DNA from: Bacteriovoracaceae bacterium
GTDB taxonomy: Bacteria; Bdellovibrionota; Bacteriovoracia; Bacteriovoracales; Bacteriovoracaceae
NCBI GenBank assembly: GCA_025210745.1
Contig: JAOARC010000021.1
Coordinates: 1 to 64,000, forward strand
DNA length: 64,000 bases
Direction of reading: 5' to 3'
The notes under the pieces were generated by a model. It was not told the origin of the DNA. It was given only the letters and a program-made list of their open reading frames with translations, and made no database searches. A program made the translations under genes and the position numbers. Positions 50,971 to 59,768 of the stretch are shown one piece after another; position 1 is the first letter of the stretch; each line of letters starts with the position of its first letter.

Positions 50971-51249
50971 TTAATGCATATTTAGTGAGTGCACTGCTTC
51001 ATCACTTACTAACATTTGAGGAAGAGTTTCATTAAAAATATCACTCATAACTTGTGGTATTTGAAGAGCTTTATATTTTTTTCCATTTGATAGTCTTATC
51101 CAAAAACCATCAATGATTTCATTGGTCTTCACTTTTATTTTTATAGGTTTAATACTTACGATATGATTCAAGTTGAGTAAAATATTAACTACTCCATCTG
51201 CTGTCGGAGAGTCTGAAGATTCAACAATTGAAAACTTATATAGTTTCAT
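50971..51249 (-). CDS. Small protein of unknown function (92 aa)
   Basis: 92 aa, soluble, strand-rich (I-V-S-I-K-P-I-K-I-K-V-K-T-N-E-I-I-D-G-F-W-I-R-L-S-N-G-K-K-Y), ending in a helix. The I-x-L-x-N-G-x-x-Y-x-A core recalls FlbD-like or other small beta proteins but is too weak to assign. It is convergent with the large lipoprotein gene and divergent from the YkgJ-like gene. TAATATTGAGGTATGTAAAATG gives a usable GAGG upstream. Confidence 0.5.
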   Translation of the reverse strand: MKLYKFSIVESSDSPTADGVVNILLNLNHIVSIKPIKIKVKTNEIIDGFWIRLSNGKKYKALQIPQVMSDIFNETLPQMLVSDEAVHSLNMH

Positions 51250-51327
51250 TTTACATACCTCAATATTAATTTATTGCATTGTAGCAATAAAATGTTATAA
51301 AGCAGCAAAAATTGTAATTTTTATATT

Positions 51328-51942
51328 ATGAACTTCGAAAAAATAAGTGCAAATACATTAAACTTACTTACTAAAGTAAAAAATAACTTAGAAAACTCCA
51401 GAAATAGGCGTCAAATATTAATTGATTCAATGGCCAAAAAAGAAAATAAAGGCATGGATTGTAAATCTTGTATTGGTCATTGTTGTACTTTTGAACATAA
51501 TTCTATGATGCCAACTGCGATAGAGGCTTTAGAGTTACTTGGCTATTTAGTTAAGGAAAAGAGATTAGACCAAGAGCTTATAAATTCTTTGAATAACAAT
51601 AAGAATTCCTATCGACTAGATAAGGACTATGTTCATGGTACAAATAAACAAATTAGAAAATTTTATACATGTCCATTCTTTAATAGTGGATCGTTAGGAT
51701 GTAGTATTTCAAGAGGAGCAAAACCTTATGGTTGTCTTGCTTTTAATCCAAACGAGGCTTTAGTTAAAAAACCTGGACATTGTAGTTCTCAGAAAAGGCT
51801 TCTTGAAAAAAGAGATCAATTATTTTTTGAGCAAGAAGAACAAGTAAATAATTACCTTACAAAAGAACTAGGAATATTTTGGCAAAAAAGAAATATATCT
51901 ATGGCACTTTTAGATCTTATAAATTTATTAGGCAAAAATTGA
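51328..51942 (+). CDS. YkgJ-like cysteine-cluster protein
   Basis: 204 aa. Contains D-C-K-S-C-I-G-H-C-C near 46-55, a C-x-x-C-x-x-x-C-C cluster typical of the CxxCxxCC/YkgJ zinc- or iron-binding family, and further cysteines in Y-T-C-P-F, L-G-C-S-I and Y-G-C-L-A later, which match the second half of that family's site. Function of the family is largely unknown; it may bind Fe-S or zinc. No ribosome-binding site stronger than TTTTTATATTATG is seen, so the start is not certain. Confidence 0.7.
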   Translation: MNFEKISANTLNLLTKVKNNLENSRNRRQILIDSMAKKENKGMDCKSCIGHCCTFEHNSMMPTAIEALELLGYLVKEKRLDQELINSLNNNKNSYRLDKDYVHGTNKQIRKFYTCPFFNSGSLGCSISRGAKPYGCLAFNPNEALVKKPGHCSSQKRLLEKRDQLFFEQEEQVNNYLTKELGIFWQKRNISMALLDLINLLGKN

Positions 51943-52022
51943 TCATATCAAAAACTGTTTATTGTTTTTTTCTACGTAAGTTATAATAAATACATTCAAA
52001 TTTACTTTAAAAGGAGTAACAA

Positions 52023-54227
52023 ATGTCTAGTGACGTACGTTCGAATGCTAAATTAGAACTTTTTAAAAGAAATACGAGAGTATTTAATGTCCCTACAAAT
52101 GTAAATGGAACACCCCTAAAGGTTAGTGAATATTATGGGATTAATGTTTTTGATTTTAATAAATCTGATATTTTAACCAAGTCAGATAAGAAAAATATTT
52201 CTGATGTTATTAATAAAAGAACAGAGCTTACAAAAGAACTTGCTGAAAAATATGCAAACTCTGTTTTAAACTGGGCAACAAGTAGAGGTGTGACACACTT
52301 TACTCACTGGTTTCAACCAATGACAGGTGCAACAGCAGAAAAGCATGATGCATTTTTATCATTTGAAGCGGGAGAACCAATTGAAAAATTATCTGCTTCT
52401 CAATTAATTCAAGGTGAGCCAGATGCATCTTCATTTCCAAATGGAGGAGCAAGATCTACATTTGAAGCAAGAGGATATACATCATGGGATTTATCTTCTC
52501 CTATTTTTATAAGAGAAAATGAAAACGGATCGACTTTATGTATTCCAACAGCATTCGTATCTTACTTTGGAGATGCATTAGATATTAAAACTCCTTTATT
52601 AAGATCAATCACGCAACTTAATAAAGCAGCAACTAAATTTTTAAACTTAACAAATAATTCAAAAAGATCTGCTGATGAAATTGAATATGTTGACGTAACT
52701 GCTGGTTGTGAGCAAGAGTATTTCTTAATTGATAAAGGACTTTTTTATGAAAGACCAGACCTTGTTATGGGTGGAAGAACTCTTTTTGGAGCATCAACTT
52801 CAAGAAACCAACAACTAGATGATCATTATTTTGGACTAGTTCCAGATAGAGTTATGGCCTATATGCAAGAAGTTGAAGTAGAGCTTTATAAAGTTGGAGT
52901 TCCTGCTAAGACAAGACATAATGAAGTTGCACCTGGGCAGTTTGAATTAGCTCCAATTTTTGGTAAAGCAAATGTAGCAGCAGATCAAAACCAAGTTATT
53001 ATGGCGACTTTACAGTCAGTTGCTTTAAAGCATGGTTTTGTTTGTTTGTTACATGAAAAGCCATTTGCTGGAATTAATGGTTCTGGTAAACATTTAAACT
53101 GGTCAATGAGTGCATCTAATGGATTAAACTTATTAGAGCCAACAAAAACACCTCAAACAAATTATAGATTTTTAGCTGTTATTGCAATGATTTGTGAAGC
53201 AGTTAATAGACATGGGGCTTCTTTAAGAACTGCAATTGCTAGTCATGGTAATGATCATAGACTAGGGGCAAATGAAGCACCTCCAAGTATTATTTCAATC
53301 TTCTTAGGTGATACCTTAACAAAAATTTTAGAAGCTTATGCTGATGGAAAAGAGTACACTGATGATAACGAAGGTTTCTTAGACCTTCGAGCAGATCAAG
53401 TTGCAAGATTAGTTAAAGATAATACTGATAGAAATAGAACATCGCCATTTGCTTTTACTGGAAATAAGTTTGAGTTTAGAGCAGTTGGATCTTCAGCTAA
53501 TGTTGGTATTCCAATGACAATTCTAAATGCTGCTGTTACTGATGTTATGAATGATATTAATGAAAGGTTAGAAAAAGATTTAGAGTCTAATTCAAATATC
53601 GACGAAGTTTTATTACAAATTGTTAAAGACCTTTATAACAACTCTAAAAAAGTTGTATTCAATGGTGATGGTTATGGACAAGAGTGGGTTGATGAAGCTG
53701 CAAAAAGAGGTTTACCAAATCTAAGAACATCAGCAGATGCATTAAAAGTCATTCAAGATGCACCAGCAAATACATTCTTAACTAAACTTGGAATTTATTC
53801 TCCAGCAGAACTAGAGATGAGATTTAACGTAAGAGTTGAAAGATATTGTATGCATAGATCTATTGAGTTCTCAACATTAGTTAATATCATTAATAAAGAT
53901 ATTATTCCTTGTGTGATTGAGCATAAAAATAAAGTTGCAAATGCTATTAACTCACAAAAGTCTGCTGGAGTAGATCCAAAGTCTGATATTTCAGTTTTAA
54001 GTAAAACAAATGACTTATTAAATACACTTGTTACTGATAAAGAAAAGTTAGAAGAGTATCTGGATAAGCATGGAAGCAGTCATGATATTGCTTATGCTGA
54101 ATTAATTGCGGCAGAAATACTTCCTTTAAGTGAGAAGATTGCTGATACACTAGCTGATCTAGAATCGTGTATAAGTGATGATATGTGGCCATTACCTACG
54201 TATTATGACATGTTATTTATTAAATAA
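52023..54227 (+). CDS. glnN: Glutamine synthetase, type III
   Basis: ATP-dependent ammonia assimilation into glutamine. 734 aa, the size of the GSIII family (about 700-730), distinct from GSI. The N-terminal half has the GSIII region and V-T-A-G-C-E-Q-E-Y-F near 220, the catalytic H-N-E-V-A-P-G-Q-F-E-L-A-P near 300, G-S-G-K-H-L-N-W-S near 350 and N-R-T-S-P-F-A-F near 470; the C-terminal 150 residues are helical. It stands alone with AAAGGAG upstream and a terminator after it. The gene symbol follows use in other GSIII-bearing bacteria. Confidence 0.92.
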   Translation: MSSDVRSNAKLELFKRNTRVFNVPTNVNGTPLKVSEYYGINVFDFNKSDILTKSDKKNISDVINKRTELTKELAEKYANSVLNWATSRGVTHFTHWFQPMTGATAEKHDAFLSFEAGEPIEKLSASQLIQGEPDASSFPNGGARSTFEARGYTSWDLSSPIFIRENENGSTLCIPTAFVSYFGDALDIKTPLLRSITQLNKAATKFLNLTNNSKRSADEIEYVDVTAGCEQEYFLIDKGLFYERPDLVMGGRTLFGASTSRNQQLDDHYFGLVPDRVMAYMQEVEVELYKVGVPAKTRHNEVAPGQFELAPIFGKANVAADQNQVIMATLQSVALKHGFVCLLHEKPFAGINGSGKHLNWSMSASNGLNLLEPTKTPQTNYRFLAVIAMICEAVNRHGASLRTAIASHGNDHRLGANEAPPSIISIFLGDTLTKILEAYADGKEYTDDNEGFLDLRADQVARLVKDNTDRNRTSPFAFTGNKFEFRAVGSSANVGIPMTILNAAVTDVMNDINERLEKDLESNSNIDEVLLQIVKDLYNNSKKVVFNGDGYGQEWVDEAAKRGLPNLRTSADALKVIQDAPANTFLTKLGIYSPAELEMRFNVRVERYCMHRSIEFSTLVNIINKDIIPCVIEHKNKVANAINSQKSAGVDPKSDISVLSKTNDLLNTLVTDKEKLEEYLDKHGSSHDIAYAELIAAEILPLSEKIADTLADLESCISDDMWPLPTYYDMLFIK

Positions 54228-54241
54228 ATTAATACCTTTAC

Positions 54242-54266
54242 GCCCCCAAGTTTTGGGGGCTTTTTT
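54242..54266 (+). terminator. Intrinsic terminator after glutamine synthetase
   Basis: GCCCCCAA, GTT loop, TTGGGGGC (54242-54260) followed by six T residues; very stable stem. Confidence 0.9.
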
Positions 54267-54291
54267 ATATCTTTAATGTATAATTGCTTTG

Positions 54292-54870
54292 ATGAAAAGA
54301 AGTATTATATTTTCTATTTTTGTGATTTTAGTTTCTTGCGGAGGAGAGTCGTCCATCAATATAGTCGATGGTATTAGTGATTCAGAGCATCGGATTTTTG
54401 TGACATCTGAGAGCTATAACGGAAACCTTGGAGCAATAGCTGGGGCAAATACAAAATGTGCAGCACTAGCAAGTTCAGCAGGACTTAAAAGAACATATAA
54501 AGCCCTGATCAGCGATAGCTCAAGTGATGCAGTAAGTAGTATCGTTTTGAAGGGGTCCATTTACATATTTGATGATCTAGATGAAAAAAGACTTGTTGCA
54601 ATATCTCCATCAAGTCTTTGGAGCACATCTAGCACAGATTTATTAAATACTATAACCTATGATGAAAAAGGCCAGTATTTAGCTAAGAATGTATGGAGTG
54701 GCTCTTTTGATGGTGGAAATAGCTCATTTGATCATTGTTTAAATTGGACAAGTTCTAATGGCTCAAATAATGGAACTATTGGCGACAACTCCCAAAGTGA
54801 TGCGAGATGGATTAATAGTGCTTCTTTTGCATGTAATGCTACATATGGAATTTATTGCATATCTTTATAA
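54292..54870 (+). CDS. DUF1554 lipoprotein
   Basis: 192 aa from ATG 54292 (an in-frame TTG is three bases earlier). Lipobox V-S-C-G with Cys at 16. The mature part matches DUF1554 (PF07588): F-V-T-S-E-S-Y-N-G-N-L-G near 44, K-C-A-A-L-A-S-S-A-G-L near 62, Y-K-A-L-I-S-D near 76, C-L-N-W-T-S near 146, and a Cys pair at the end (F-A-C-N-A-T-Y-G-I-Y-C). The fold is related to collagen XVIII/endostatin-type C-type lectin-like domains and is frequent in Leptospira and Bdellovibrionota surface proteins. Likely binds a host or prey surface ligand; not tested. Confidence 0.8.
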   Translation: MKRSIIFSIFVILVSCGGESSINIVDGISDSEHRIFVTSESYNGNLGAIAGANTKCAALASSAGLKRTYKALISDSSSDAVSSIVLKGSIYIFDDLDEKRLVAISPSSLWSTSSTDLLNTITYDEKGQYLAKNVWSGSFDGGNSSFDHCLNWTSSNGSNNGTIGDNSQSDARWINSASFACNATYGIYCISL

Positions 54871-55013
54871 AAAAAACTTGCATTTATTAAAAGCTCGATG
54901 TAAAAACCTCTCAGTTTCAATTTTAAGATACTATATATCATAGTTTTGAACTGGAGTTGTATCAGATCAATTCTGCTAGAATCGACTAATGGTGATAGTT
55001 ATCTATACGGTTT

Positions 55014-55043
55014 AAGCCCTTCCAATGTGAAGGGCTTTTTTTT
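55014..55043 (+). terminator. Intrinsic terminator downstream of the DUF1554 gene
   Basis: AAGCCCTTC (55014-55022), CAATGT loop, GAAGGGCTT (55029-55037), T run to 55043. It lies about 145 bp past the stop codon of the DUF1554 gene, so either that transcript has a long 3' end or a small RNA is made here (TTGCAT, 17 bp, TAAAAA at 54878-54906 is a possible promoter). Confidence 0.8.
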
Positions 55044-55045
55044 GC

Positions 55046-56059
55046 CTAAATTGTATTAATTAGCTCTTGTGTTGAAATAAGTTTTGAGCATTTAAAATGA
55101 CCTTTTGGACAAGACTTATGTCCATGTAATCCACAAGGTACACAATCTAACTCTTTTTCTTTTGAAATCAAGGTAGCATTCTTAGCTAAAGGTCCATATC
55201 CAAAAGTTAAACTTGTAGAGCAAAAAATTGCTGTAGTCTTTGCATCAGCTGCACTTGCTAGGTGTAGTGGGGCAGAATCGTTAACAAAAACCCTTGTTGC
55301 TTTTTTCATGAGCTCAAATGACTCCATAAGTGAAAGCTTACCAGCAAGATTTGTGCAATTATCTGTTTGTCCTATGATTTCATTTAAAAAGCTTTGATCT
55401 GATGGAGCACCGATAAAGAACAGGTGATATTTTTTAGCAATTTGTTTTTTAAGTTTTATCCAGCTTTCTTTATCCATTTGTTTTGTAAACCATACACTTG
55501 AAGGTGCAAGGACAATATAGCTTTTATCCTTAATTATATCTGAAATTTTATCCTGTTCTTTGTCTGTAGAATATAAACTAAGTGGGTGATCACTACTTTC
55601 TTTTTTTATAATAACGTCTTTATTAATTTCTTTTAATAGTTGTAGGTTTCTTTGAACCTCATGATAAAATCCTGTACCTATTTTATGCGGGATTTGATGT
55701 TTAATCTTTTTAGTAAAAAAAATACTAAGAGGGTTTTTATCAAAACCTATCTTTGTCTTTGCTTTACTAAAAATCGTAAACAATCCAGAGTTAAAAAAAC
55801 GTTGTATATTAAGGCAAAGATCATATCTTTGAGAGCGAATTTGCTTTAAAAGCATAAACATACTTTTATATTTTGCTTTTTTGTCCCATACGTAAACAAA
55901 GTTAATGTTTTTATGGTTTATAAGCAGTGATTCATTTCCTTTTCTACAAAGAAAGTCTATTTGAGCTTGCGGGTAATACTTCTTCGTTTCATCGATTAGA
56001 TTTGTCGCAAGGATTACATCTCCAATATATGCGGTTTGAATGATAAGGATTTTTTTCAA
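55046..56059 (-). CDS. ADP-heptose:LPS heptosyltransferase family protein (GT9)
   Basis: 337 aa, glycosyltransferase family 9, WaaF/WaaC type, adding heptose to the LPS inner core at the cytoplasmic face. Start M-K-K-I-L-I-I-Q-T-A-Y-I-G-D-V-I-L-A-T matches the family's N-terminal G-D-x-I-x-x-T/S. S-S-V-W-F-T-K-Q-M near 177 and N-D-S-A-P-L-H-L-A-S-A near 262 are the ADP-heptose-binding motifs. Several Cys near the end (C-V-P-C-G-L-H-G-H-K-S-C) match the WaaF-specific C-terminus. It follows the GT2 gene without a gap. Confidence 0.82.
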   Translation of the reverse strand: MKKILIIQTAYIGDVILATNLIDETKKYYPQAQIDFLCRKGNESLLINHKNINFVYVWDKKAKYKSMFMLLKQIRSQRYDLCLNIQRFFNSGLFTIFSKAKTKIGFDKNPLSIFFTKKIKHQIPHKIGTGFYHEVQRNLQLLKEINKDVIIKKESSDHPLSLYSTDKEQDKISDIIKDKSYIVLAPSSVWFTKQMDKESWIKLKKQIAKKYHLFFIGAPSDQSFLNEIIGQTDNCTNLAGKLSLMESFELMKKATRVFVNDSAPLHLASAADAKTTAIFCSTSLTFGYGPLAKNATLISKEKELDCVPCGLHGHKSCPKGHFKCSKLISTQELINTI

Positions 56060-56830
56060 TTACAGATCCGTTTTAAACTTTTCACCGTTGTGCATACGCC
56101 ATACTTTTACATTTCTGATAAATACATTCCATGCACCCATACAAGAAATAATAAAACCAGCTTTTCCATCAAGAATACCTTTATGAAGAATATATCTTTT
56201 AAGAAAACCAAAGAATGGCTTAACAACTAAATGATAAGCAGTAACTTTCTTTATTTTATTAACTCTATCAAGAGCAGCCCAGGTAGAGTATCTATCAGCT
56301 TTTTTTAAATGAGCTGTTAGACCTTTTCCTTTGTACGTATCATGTCCAAGCTTTTGTTTTAACCTGCCAATAGAGCCATCAGCTAAGATTTCAGCGTGTA
56401 CGTGTTTGTCTTCATACTTACACTTACTTTTTCTAAATAATCTAATTACTGCATCCCCAGACCAAACGTGATTAAGCTTTTGATCCATAAAGTAATTCTG
56501 TCTTCCAATCCAATATGCTACATGTTGCGGATTAGCTACAGTGTCTTTAATTTCTTTTATTAACTTTTCATCAGTACTTTCGTCTGCATCTAAAAGAAAA
56601 ATCCAGTCATGTTTAGCTTGGGGGATAGTCCAATTTTTTTGAGCTGCCGAATATACATATTCATGTTCAAGAACAGTTACTTGAGGATAGCTTCTTGCTA
56701 TCTCTAAAGTTTTATCAGTACTAAATGAGTCAACAACAATAATTTCATCTGCAAATAAGCATGATTCAATTGCTGTTTTTATATTAACCTCTTCATTAAA
56801 GGTAGGGATAATCGCCGTTATTTTTTCCAT
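56060..56830 (-). CDS. Family 2 glycosyltransferase (WaaE/KdtX-like)
   Basis: 256 aa from ATG 56830 (AGGA at the right distance; ATG 56839 is too close to it). GT2 motifs: I-P-T-F-N-E-E-V-N-I near 8, D-E-I-I-V-V-D-S-F-S-T-D near 30 and L-L-D-A-D-E near 78 (the D-x-D for the nucleotide sugar). Resembles LPS core beta-glucosyltransferases such as WaaE/LgtF. It precedes the heptosyltransferase gene with no gap, so the two make the LPS inner core together. A TAGCGC element lies about 78 bp before the start. Confidence 0.82.
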   Translation of the reverse strand: MEKITAIIPTFNEEVNIKTAIESCLFADEIIVVDSFSTDKTLEIARSYPQVTVLEHEYVYSAAQKNWTIPQAKHDWIFLLDADESTDEKLIKEIKDTVANPQHVAYWIGRQNYFMDQKLNHVWSGDAVIRLFRKSKCKYEDKHVHAEILADGSIGRLKQKLGHDTYKGKGLTAHLKKADRYSTWAALDRVNKIKKVTAYHLVVKPFFGFLKRYILHKGILDGKAGFIISCMGAWNVFIRNVKVWRMHNGEKFKTDL

Positions 56831-56942
56831 ATTTAACATCCTAAGTTTATTTGTATATTAGCTTAAGTTTTTGAAATCTTGAATAGGAATATATGGTGCG
56901 GCGCGCTATTTTCTTGTGGTAGTGCTACACGGCTTTTATAAC

Positions 56943-57311
56943 TTAGTTCTTCTCACATTTTGTTTTCAAGTGAACTTTTTGAGCAAGAGACTTCCATCCA
57001 CTTTGATACTTTAGGACTAGAGTTTTTGTATTGAACTTTAGGTGATAAGCTAAAAGGCCAACAGACATAACTGTGACTTTAACTCTATTACCTTTTCTTT
57101 TTACAAATTGACCGGTAAAAGTACTTCCCCAAGCGTTAATAACTTCACTATTTTCAATGTCGCCTTTATCTTTTTCTAATACAACTTTAACTTTGTTATT
57201 GTCTATAATATTAAAATTGATAATAGATCCTTCATTTGTTTTGCATATATAATTGTTTGCAAAAGTACTGGTACTTATTATTAGTAGTAACCCAAATAGC
57301 ATTTTTTTCAT
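56943..57311 (-). CDS. Small exported protein of unknown function
   Basis: 122 aa with a signal peptide (1-18, ending S-T-F-A). The mature 104 residues are basic and strand-rich, with Cys in Y-I-C-K-T near the start and K-C-E-K at the end (likely one disulfide). No family recognised. It lies between the glycosyltransferases and the coiled-coil protein on the same strand, 49 bp after the latter. Confidence 0.55.
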   Translation of the reverse strand: MKKMLFGLLLIISTSTFANNYICKTNEGSIINFNIIDNNKVKVVLEKDKGDIENSEVINAWGSTFTGQFVKRKGNRVKVTVMSVGLLAYHLKFNTKTLVLKYQSGWKSLAQKVHLKTKCEKN

Positions 57312-57360
57312 GTTTTGTTCTCCAAGCTCAGATTCATATTTTTTATAGTGTTAATTTTAT

Positions 57361-58089
57361 TTAATGTGCTAAATGTATACCTGCTAAAACTATTGCTGTT
57401 GCGCTTACTCCTGCTGCTGCAAATAAAGGTAATGCTCCCGACATACCGGCAATAGCAACATAAATCCCAGCACCTAATAAAGGAATTAAAGCAATTATAC
57501 AAATCCAAATAAGTATAACTAGTGCCATTCCAAAAATTTCACTAAAGTTAATACGTTTTTTTTGAATGTTAGATTCATTATCATGAGTCATATTTTCAAT
57601 TTGAATTGATATGTCTTCAAGATAGTTTTCATAACTACCACTTTGAAGAATATTATTTTCAAATTCAATCAATTGGTTTTCTACAAATGAGTTTGAAGAA
57701 GCTTTTTGAAGTTCTCGTTCAAGTTCATTTTTAGACATTTTTGTTTTAGTTAAAATACGAGTTTTAAGTTTTTCTTTTGAAAGAATTTTCTTCGCCAATT
57801 TTTGTTGTTTTTTTAATAATTTTTGTTTTTGTTTTAAGCTTCTTTTAATAGCGTATTGTTCTCCATGCTTATTTAGGAAGGCTTGTTCTTTTTCTATTTG
57901 TTTGAGTATTTTTCTTTTTGCCTTAGAAAAGTTTGCTTTACTATAATAAAATGTCGTTTCCGATTCATCATTTAAGCTATCTTCTAAAGAAGCTATTATT
58001 TGATCAACCTCTGAGTTCATATATGAGTGTGCATACGAAGTGTTTACAAAAAATATTAGAGATAAAATTGATGTTATTAACTTTTTCAT
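57361..58089 (-). CDS. Exported coiled-coil protein with C-terminal membrane segments
   Basis: 242 aa. Signal peptide (1-20, ending S-Y-A-H); a charged coiled-coil region from about 50 to 125 (K-A-K-R-K-I-L-K-Q-I-E-K-E-Q, repeated K-Q-K); and C-terminal hydrophobic segments (about 188-210 and 215-235; I-W-I-C-I-I-A-L-I-P-L-L-G-A-G and L-F-A-A-A-G-V-S-A-T-A-I-V-L-A-G) that would anchor it. AAGGAG precedes the start at good spacing. Function unknown. A TAGCGCGATGCATC element lies about 80 bp upstream. Confidence 0.55.
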   Translation of the reverse strand: MKKLITSILSLIFFVNTSYAHSYMNSEVDQIIASLEDSLNDESETTFYYSKANFSKAKRKILKQIEKEQAFLNKHGEQYAIKRSLKQKQKLLKKQQKLAKKILSKEKLKTRILTKTKMSKNELERELQKASSNSFVENQLIEFENNILQSGSYENYLEDISIQIENMTHDNESNIQKKRINFSEIFGMALVILIWICIIALIPLLGAGIYVAIAGMSGALPLFAAAGVSATAIVLAGIHLAH

Positions 58090-58400
58090 AGTTTCTCCTT
58101 GAGCACATATCTATTGAATTTTTAATATTTAATTATTTATCATACTAATAGAAAAAGATGCATCGCGCTATCGTATTGCTATTGTTCTGATGTTATTTTT
58201 TGCATCATGTAATTTTTATATGAGTTTTTTTACTAACGAGTAAAGAAAATAGTTTTTGGGCAATCCCTGTCAGGATGGATTTATAATAGGGAAATCAAGA
58301 ATTATTTTAATGCAGCCTCTAAAGTATGTTAGCTGTGAAGAATTATAATGGAGCTAGTAGAAGATGATAGTATATTTAATTTAGGAATATTTAGGGTAAT
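58090..58400. other. Long intergenic region without a recognised gene
   Basis: Contains the upstream region of the coiled-coil gene with GATGCATCGCGCTA at 58157-58170, and AT-rich sequence beyond. Segment 58258-58305 has CCCTGTCAGG and AATAGGG but no riboswitch core that I recognise. Short ORFs here (12 and 43 codons near 58310-58470) lack ribosome-binding sites and run across a terminator. Confidence 0.4.
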
Positions 58401-58428
58401 AAAAAAGGGGCTTTCTAATCAAAGCCCC
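58401..58428 (-). terminator. Intrinsic terminator after the outer-membrane porin-like gene
   Basis: Reverse strand GGGGCTTT, six-base loop, AAAGCCCC (58407-58428), followed by six T residues (58401-58406 as A on the plus strand). Confidence 0.88.
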
Positions 58429-58456
58429 TACCTAACAAAATATATTTCAAGCTTTC

Positions 58457-59461
58457 TTAGAAAAAGAAAGAACCTGTAATAGCAAGGTTTGTATCTTTGC
58501 TTTCATCATCTTCAATAGAGTTATCATCGTACTCACGAGTGATATTAGAAACAGAATAACTAACTATTACTTGAAATTCTTCCATTTTTAATCTTCCAAA
58601 TACTCCAAATTCAGTTTCAGATGACTCAGAGTCATTAATAGAGTTTTTGTTATCAGTGTCTTCCGAGCTAATACGAGAAAAGTTTCCGCCTATAAAATAG
58701 TTGTTATTAAGCATGTACTCAACTTCAGCTCCAAGAGTTAAACTTACTGTATCTTCATCTGATCCATTCTCGTCAAGAAAATCTTTTGTATAGCTTACAG
58801 TTGGAGATAGTTGAAGTTGATTTAGAAATAGTGTTCCTTCTAGTTTTAGCTCTGTTTGTCCCCAAAGAGAAGCTGTACCTTCTGTAACAACAGGAGTATG
58901 AGCGATTGTTGCTTCAAGAGCTTTATCTTTTTTTAATATCCCCGCTCCTGCATAAAACTCAGTGCTATTTAAATCAGAGCCATTTATATGTGATTTATTA
59001 AAACCTGCTCCCAGTATAATTTCCTTTGAAAGTAAAAAATTACCAGAAAAACCAATCGTATTTCCCCCAAACTTATTACCATCCTTATCTTCAAACTCAC
59101 TAAAGAGTCCTGTGAAACCGAGGGTAAATTGATCATTCATCTTTTTACCAATGTTTAAAAACATAGCTGTTGATTTATCATCATCGCTGTCTTCATTTTT
59201 TAGGATCCATGCCTCAGCACTAAAAGCATCATTTGAAAGGTTTCCAAAAAGTGCTAAAGTATCACTATCATAATCATTACTTGAGTTATTTTCGTCTTCT
59301 CTGTCATATTGACCAATAGAAAGTGTTGCATTATTTCTGTTAGAAAGAGCTGCCGCAGCTCCTGATGTATTTGGCTCAACCATATTTCTTTTTATATTTG
59401 GTACAATTCTTCCAGCAAATGCAACATTCAACATAACTAATAAACTAACTATTAACTTCAT
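58457..59461 (-). CDS. Outer-membrane beta-barrel protein
   Basis: 334 aa. Signal peptide (1-16, ending V-A-F-A). The mature chain alternates amphipathic strands with acidic loops (E-D-E-N-N-S-S-N-D-Y-D-S-D, E-D-S-D-D-D, D-D-N-S-I-E-D-D-E-S-K-D) and ends G-S-F-F-F, a strong outer-membrane insertion signal. The acidic loops suggest cation interaction or calcium. Porin-like; no specific family recognised. A U-rich terminator follows and GGAGAATAT precedes the start. Confidence 0.75.
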   Translation of the reverse strand: MKLIVSLLVMLNVAFAGRIVPNIKRNMVEPNTSGAAAALSNRNNATLSIGQYDREDENNSSNDYDSDTLALFGNLSNDAFSAEAWILKNEDSDDDKSTAMFLNIGKKMNDQFTLGFTGLFSEFEDKDGNKFGGNTIGFSGNFLLSKEIILGAGFNKSHINGSDLNSTEFYAGAGILKKDKALEATIAHTPVVTEGTASLWGQTELKLEGTLFLNQLQLSPTVSYTKDFLDENGSDEDTVSLTLGAEVEYMLNNNYFIGGNFSRISSEDTDNKNSINDSESSETEFGVFGRLKMEEFQVIVSYSVSNITREYDDNSIEDDESKDTNLAITGSFFF

Positions 59462-59595
59462 CTATATTCTCCTTTGTTTTTTATAGTATAAAAGACTTGC
59501 TTTGAATATGTCACTATACATCTTCATATTTTTATACCATTTTGCTTTATATTGATTGGTGGTTGAGTTTAAAGCGAGCAGTGTAATACAGACAG

Positions 59596-59638
59596 TAGGA
59601 CATAATCGCTTGGAAACTAATAGGACATAGTCGCTCGG
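59596..59638. repeat. Two direct 18-bp repeats, possible insertion-sequence end remnant
   Basis: TAGGACATAATCGCTTGG (59596-59613) and TAGGACATAGTCGCTCGG (59621-59638), 25 bp apart, differ at two bases. Repeated short motifs of this GACATA-type kind are seen at the ends of some IS21- and IS481-like elements. No transposase gene is near. The origin is inference. Confidence 0.5.
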
Positions 59639-59654
59639 ATTCAACACAGTGGCT

Positions 59655-59683
59655 TTACAGTGTCTAAAAATTAGACATATAAA
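59655..59683 (+). promoter_or_regulatory. Deiminase promoter with palindrome filling the 17-bp spacer
   Basis: TTACAG (59655-59660), then TGTCTAAAAATTAGACA (59661-59677), a perfect 7-3-7 inverted repeat exactly 17 bp long, then TATAAA (59678-59683). A regulator bound between the -35 and -10 boxes would switch the gene at 59769. The layout parallels the small RNA promoter at 4290-4318, with a different sequence. Confidence 0.6.
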
Positions 59684-59768
59684 ATAACTATATTTAAGAA
59701 TAACAGTGTATTTAACAACTTATTTTTGGCATCTTTTTTGCTGAATATATTAAACAGGAGATAAATAT

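Noticed and set aside
50931..50984. 17-codon forward ORF after a GGAG
   Set aside because: The ribosome-binding site is 12 bases away and the ORF runs into the convergent small gene; no hydrophobic or other feature.
58258..58305. Cyclic di-GMP riboswitch (suggested by CCCTGTCAGG and AATAGGG)
   Set aside because: The conserved core of GEMM-type riboswitches (CACGCA-type and GGGACGCAAAG-type segments) is absent on both strands.
58310..58472. Overlapping short ORFs of 12 and 43 codons with a TAATG junction
   Set aside because: No ribosome-binding site; the second runs through a strong terminator of the opposite strand and into the porin-like gene.
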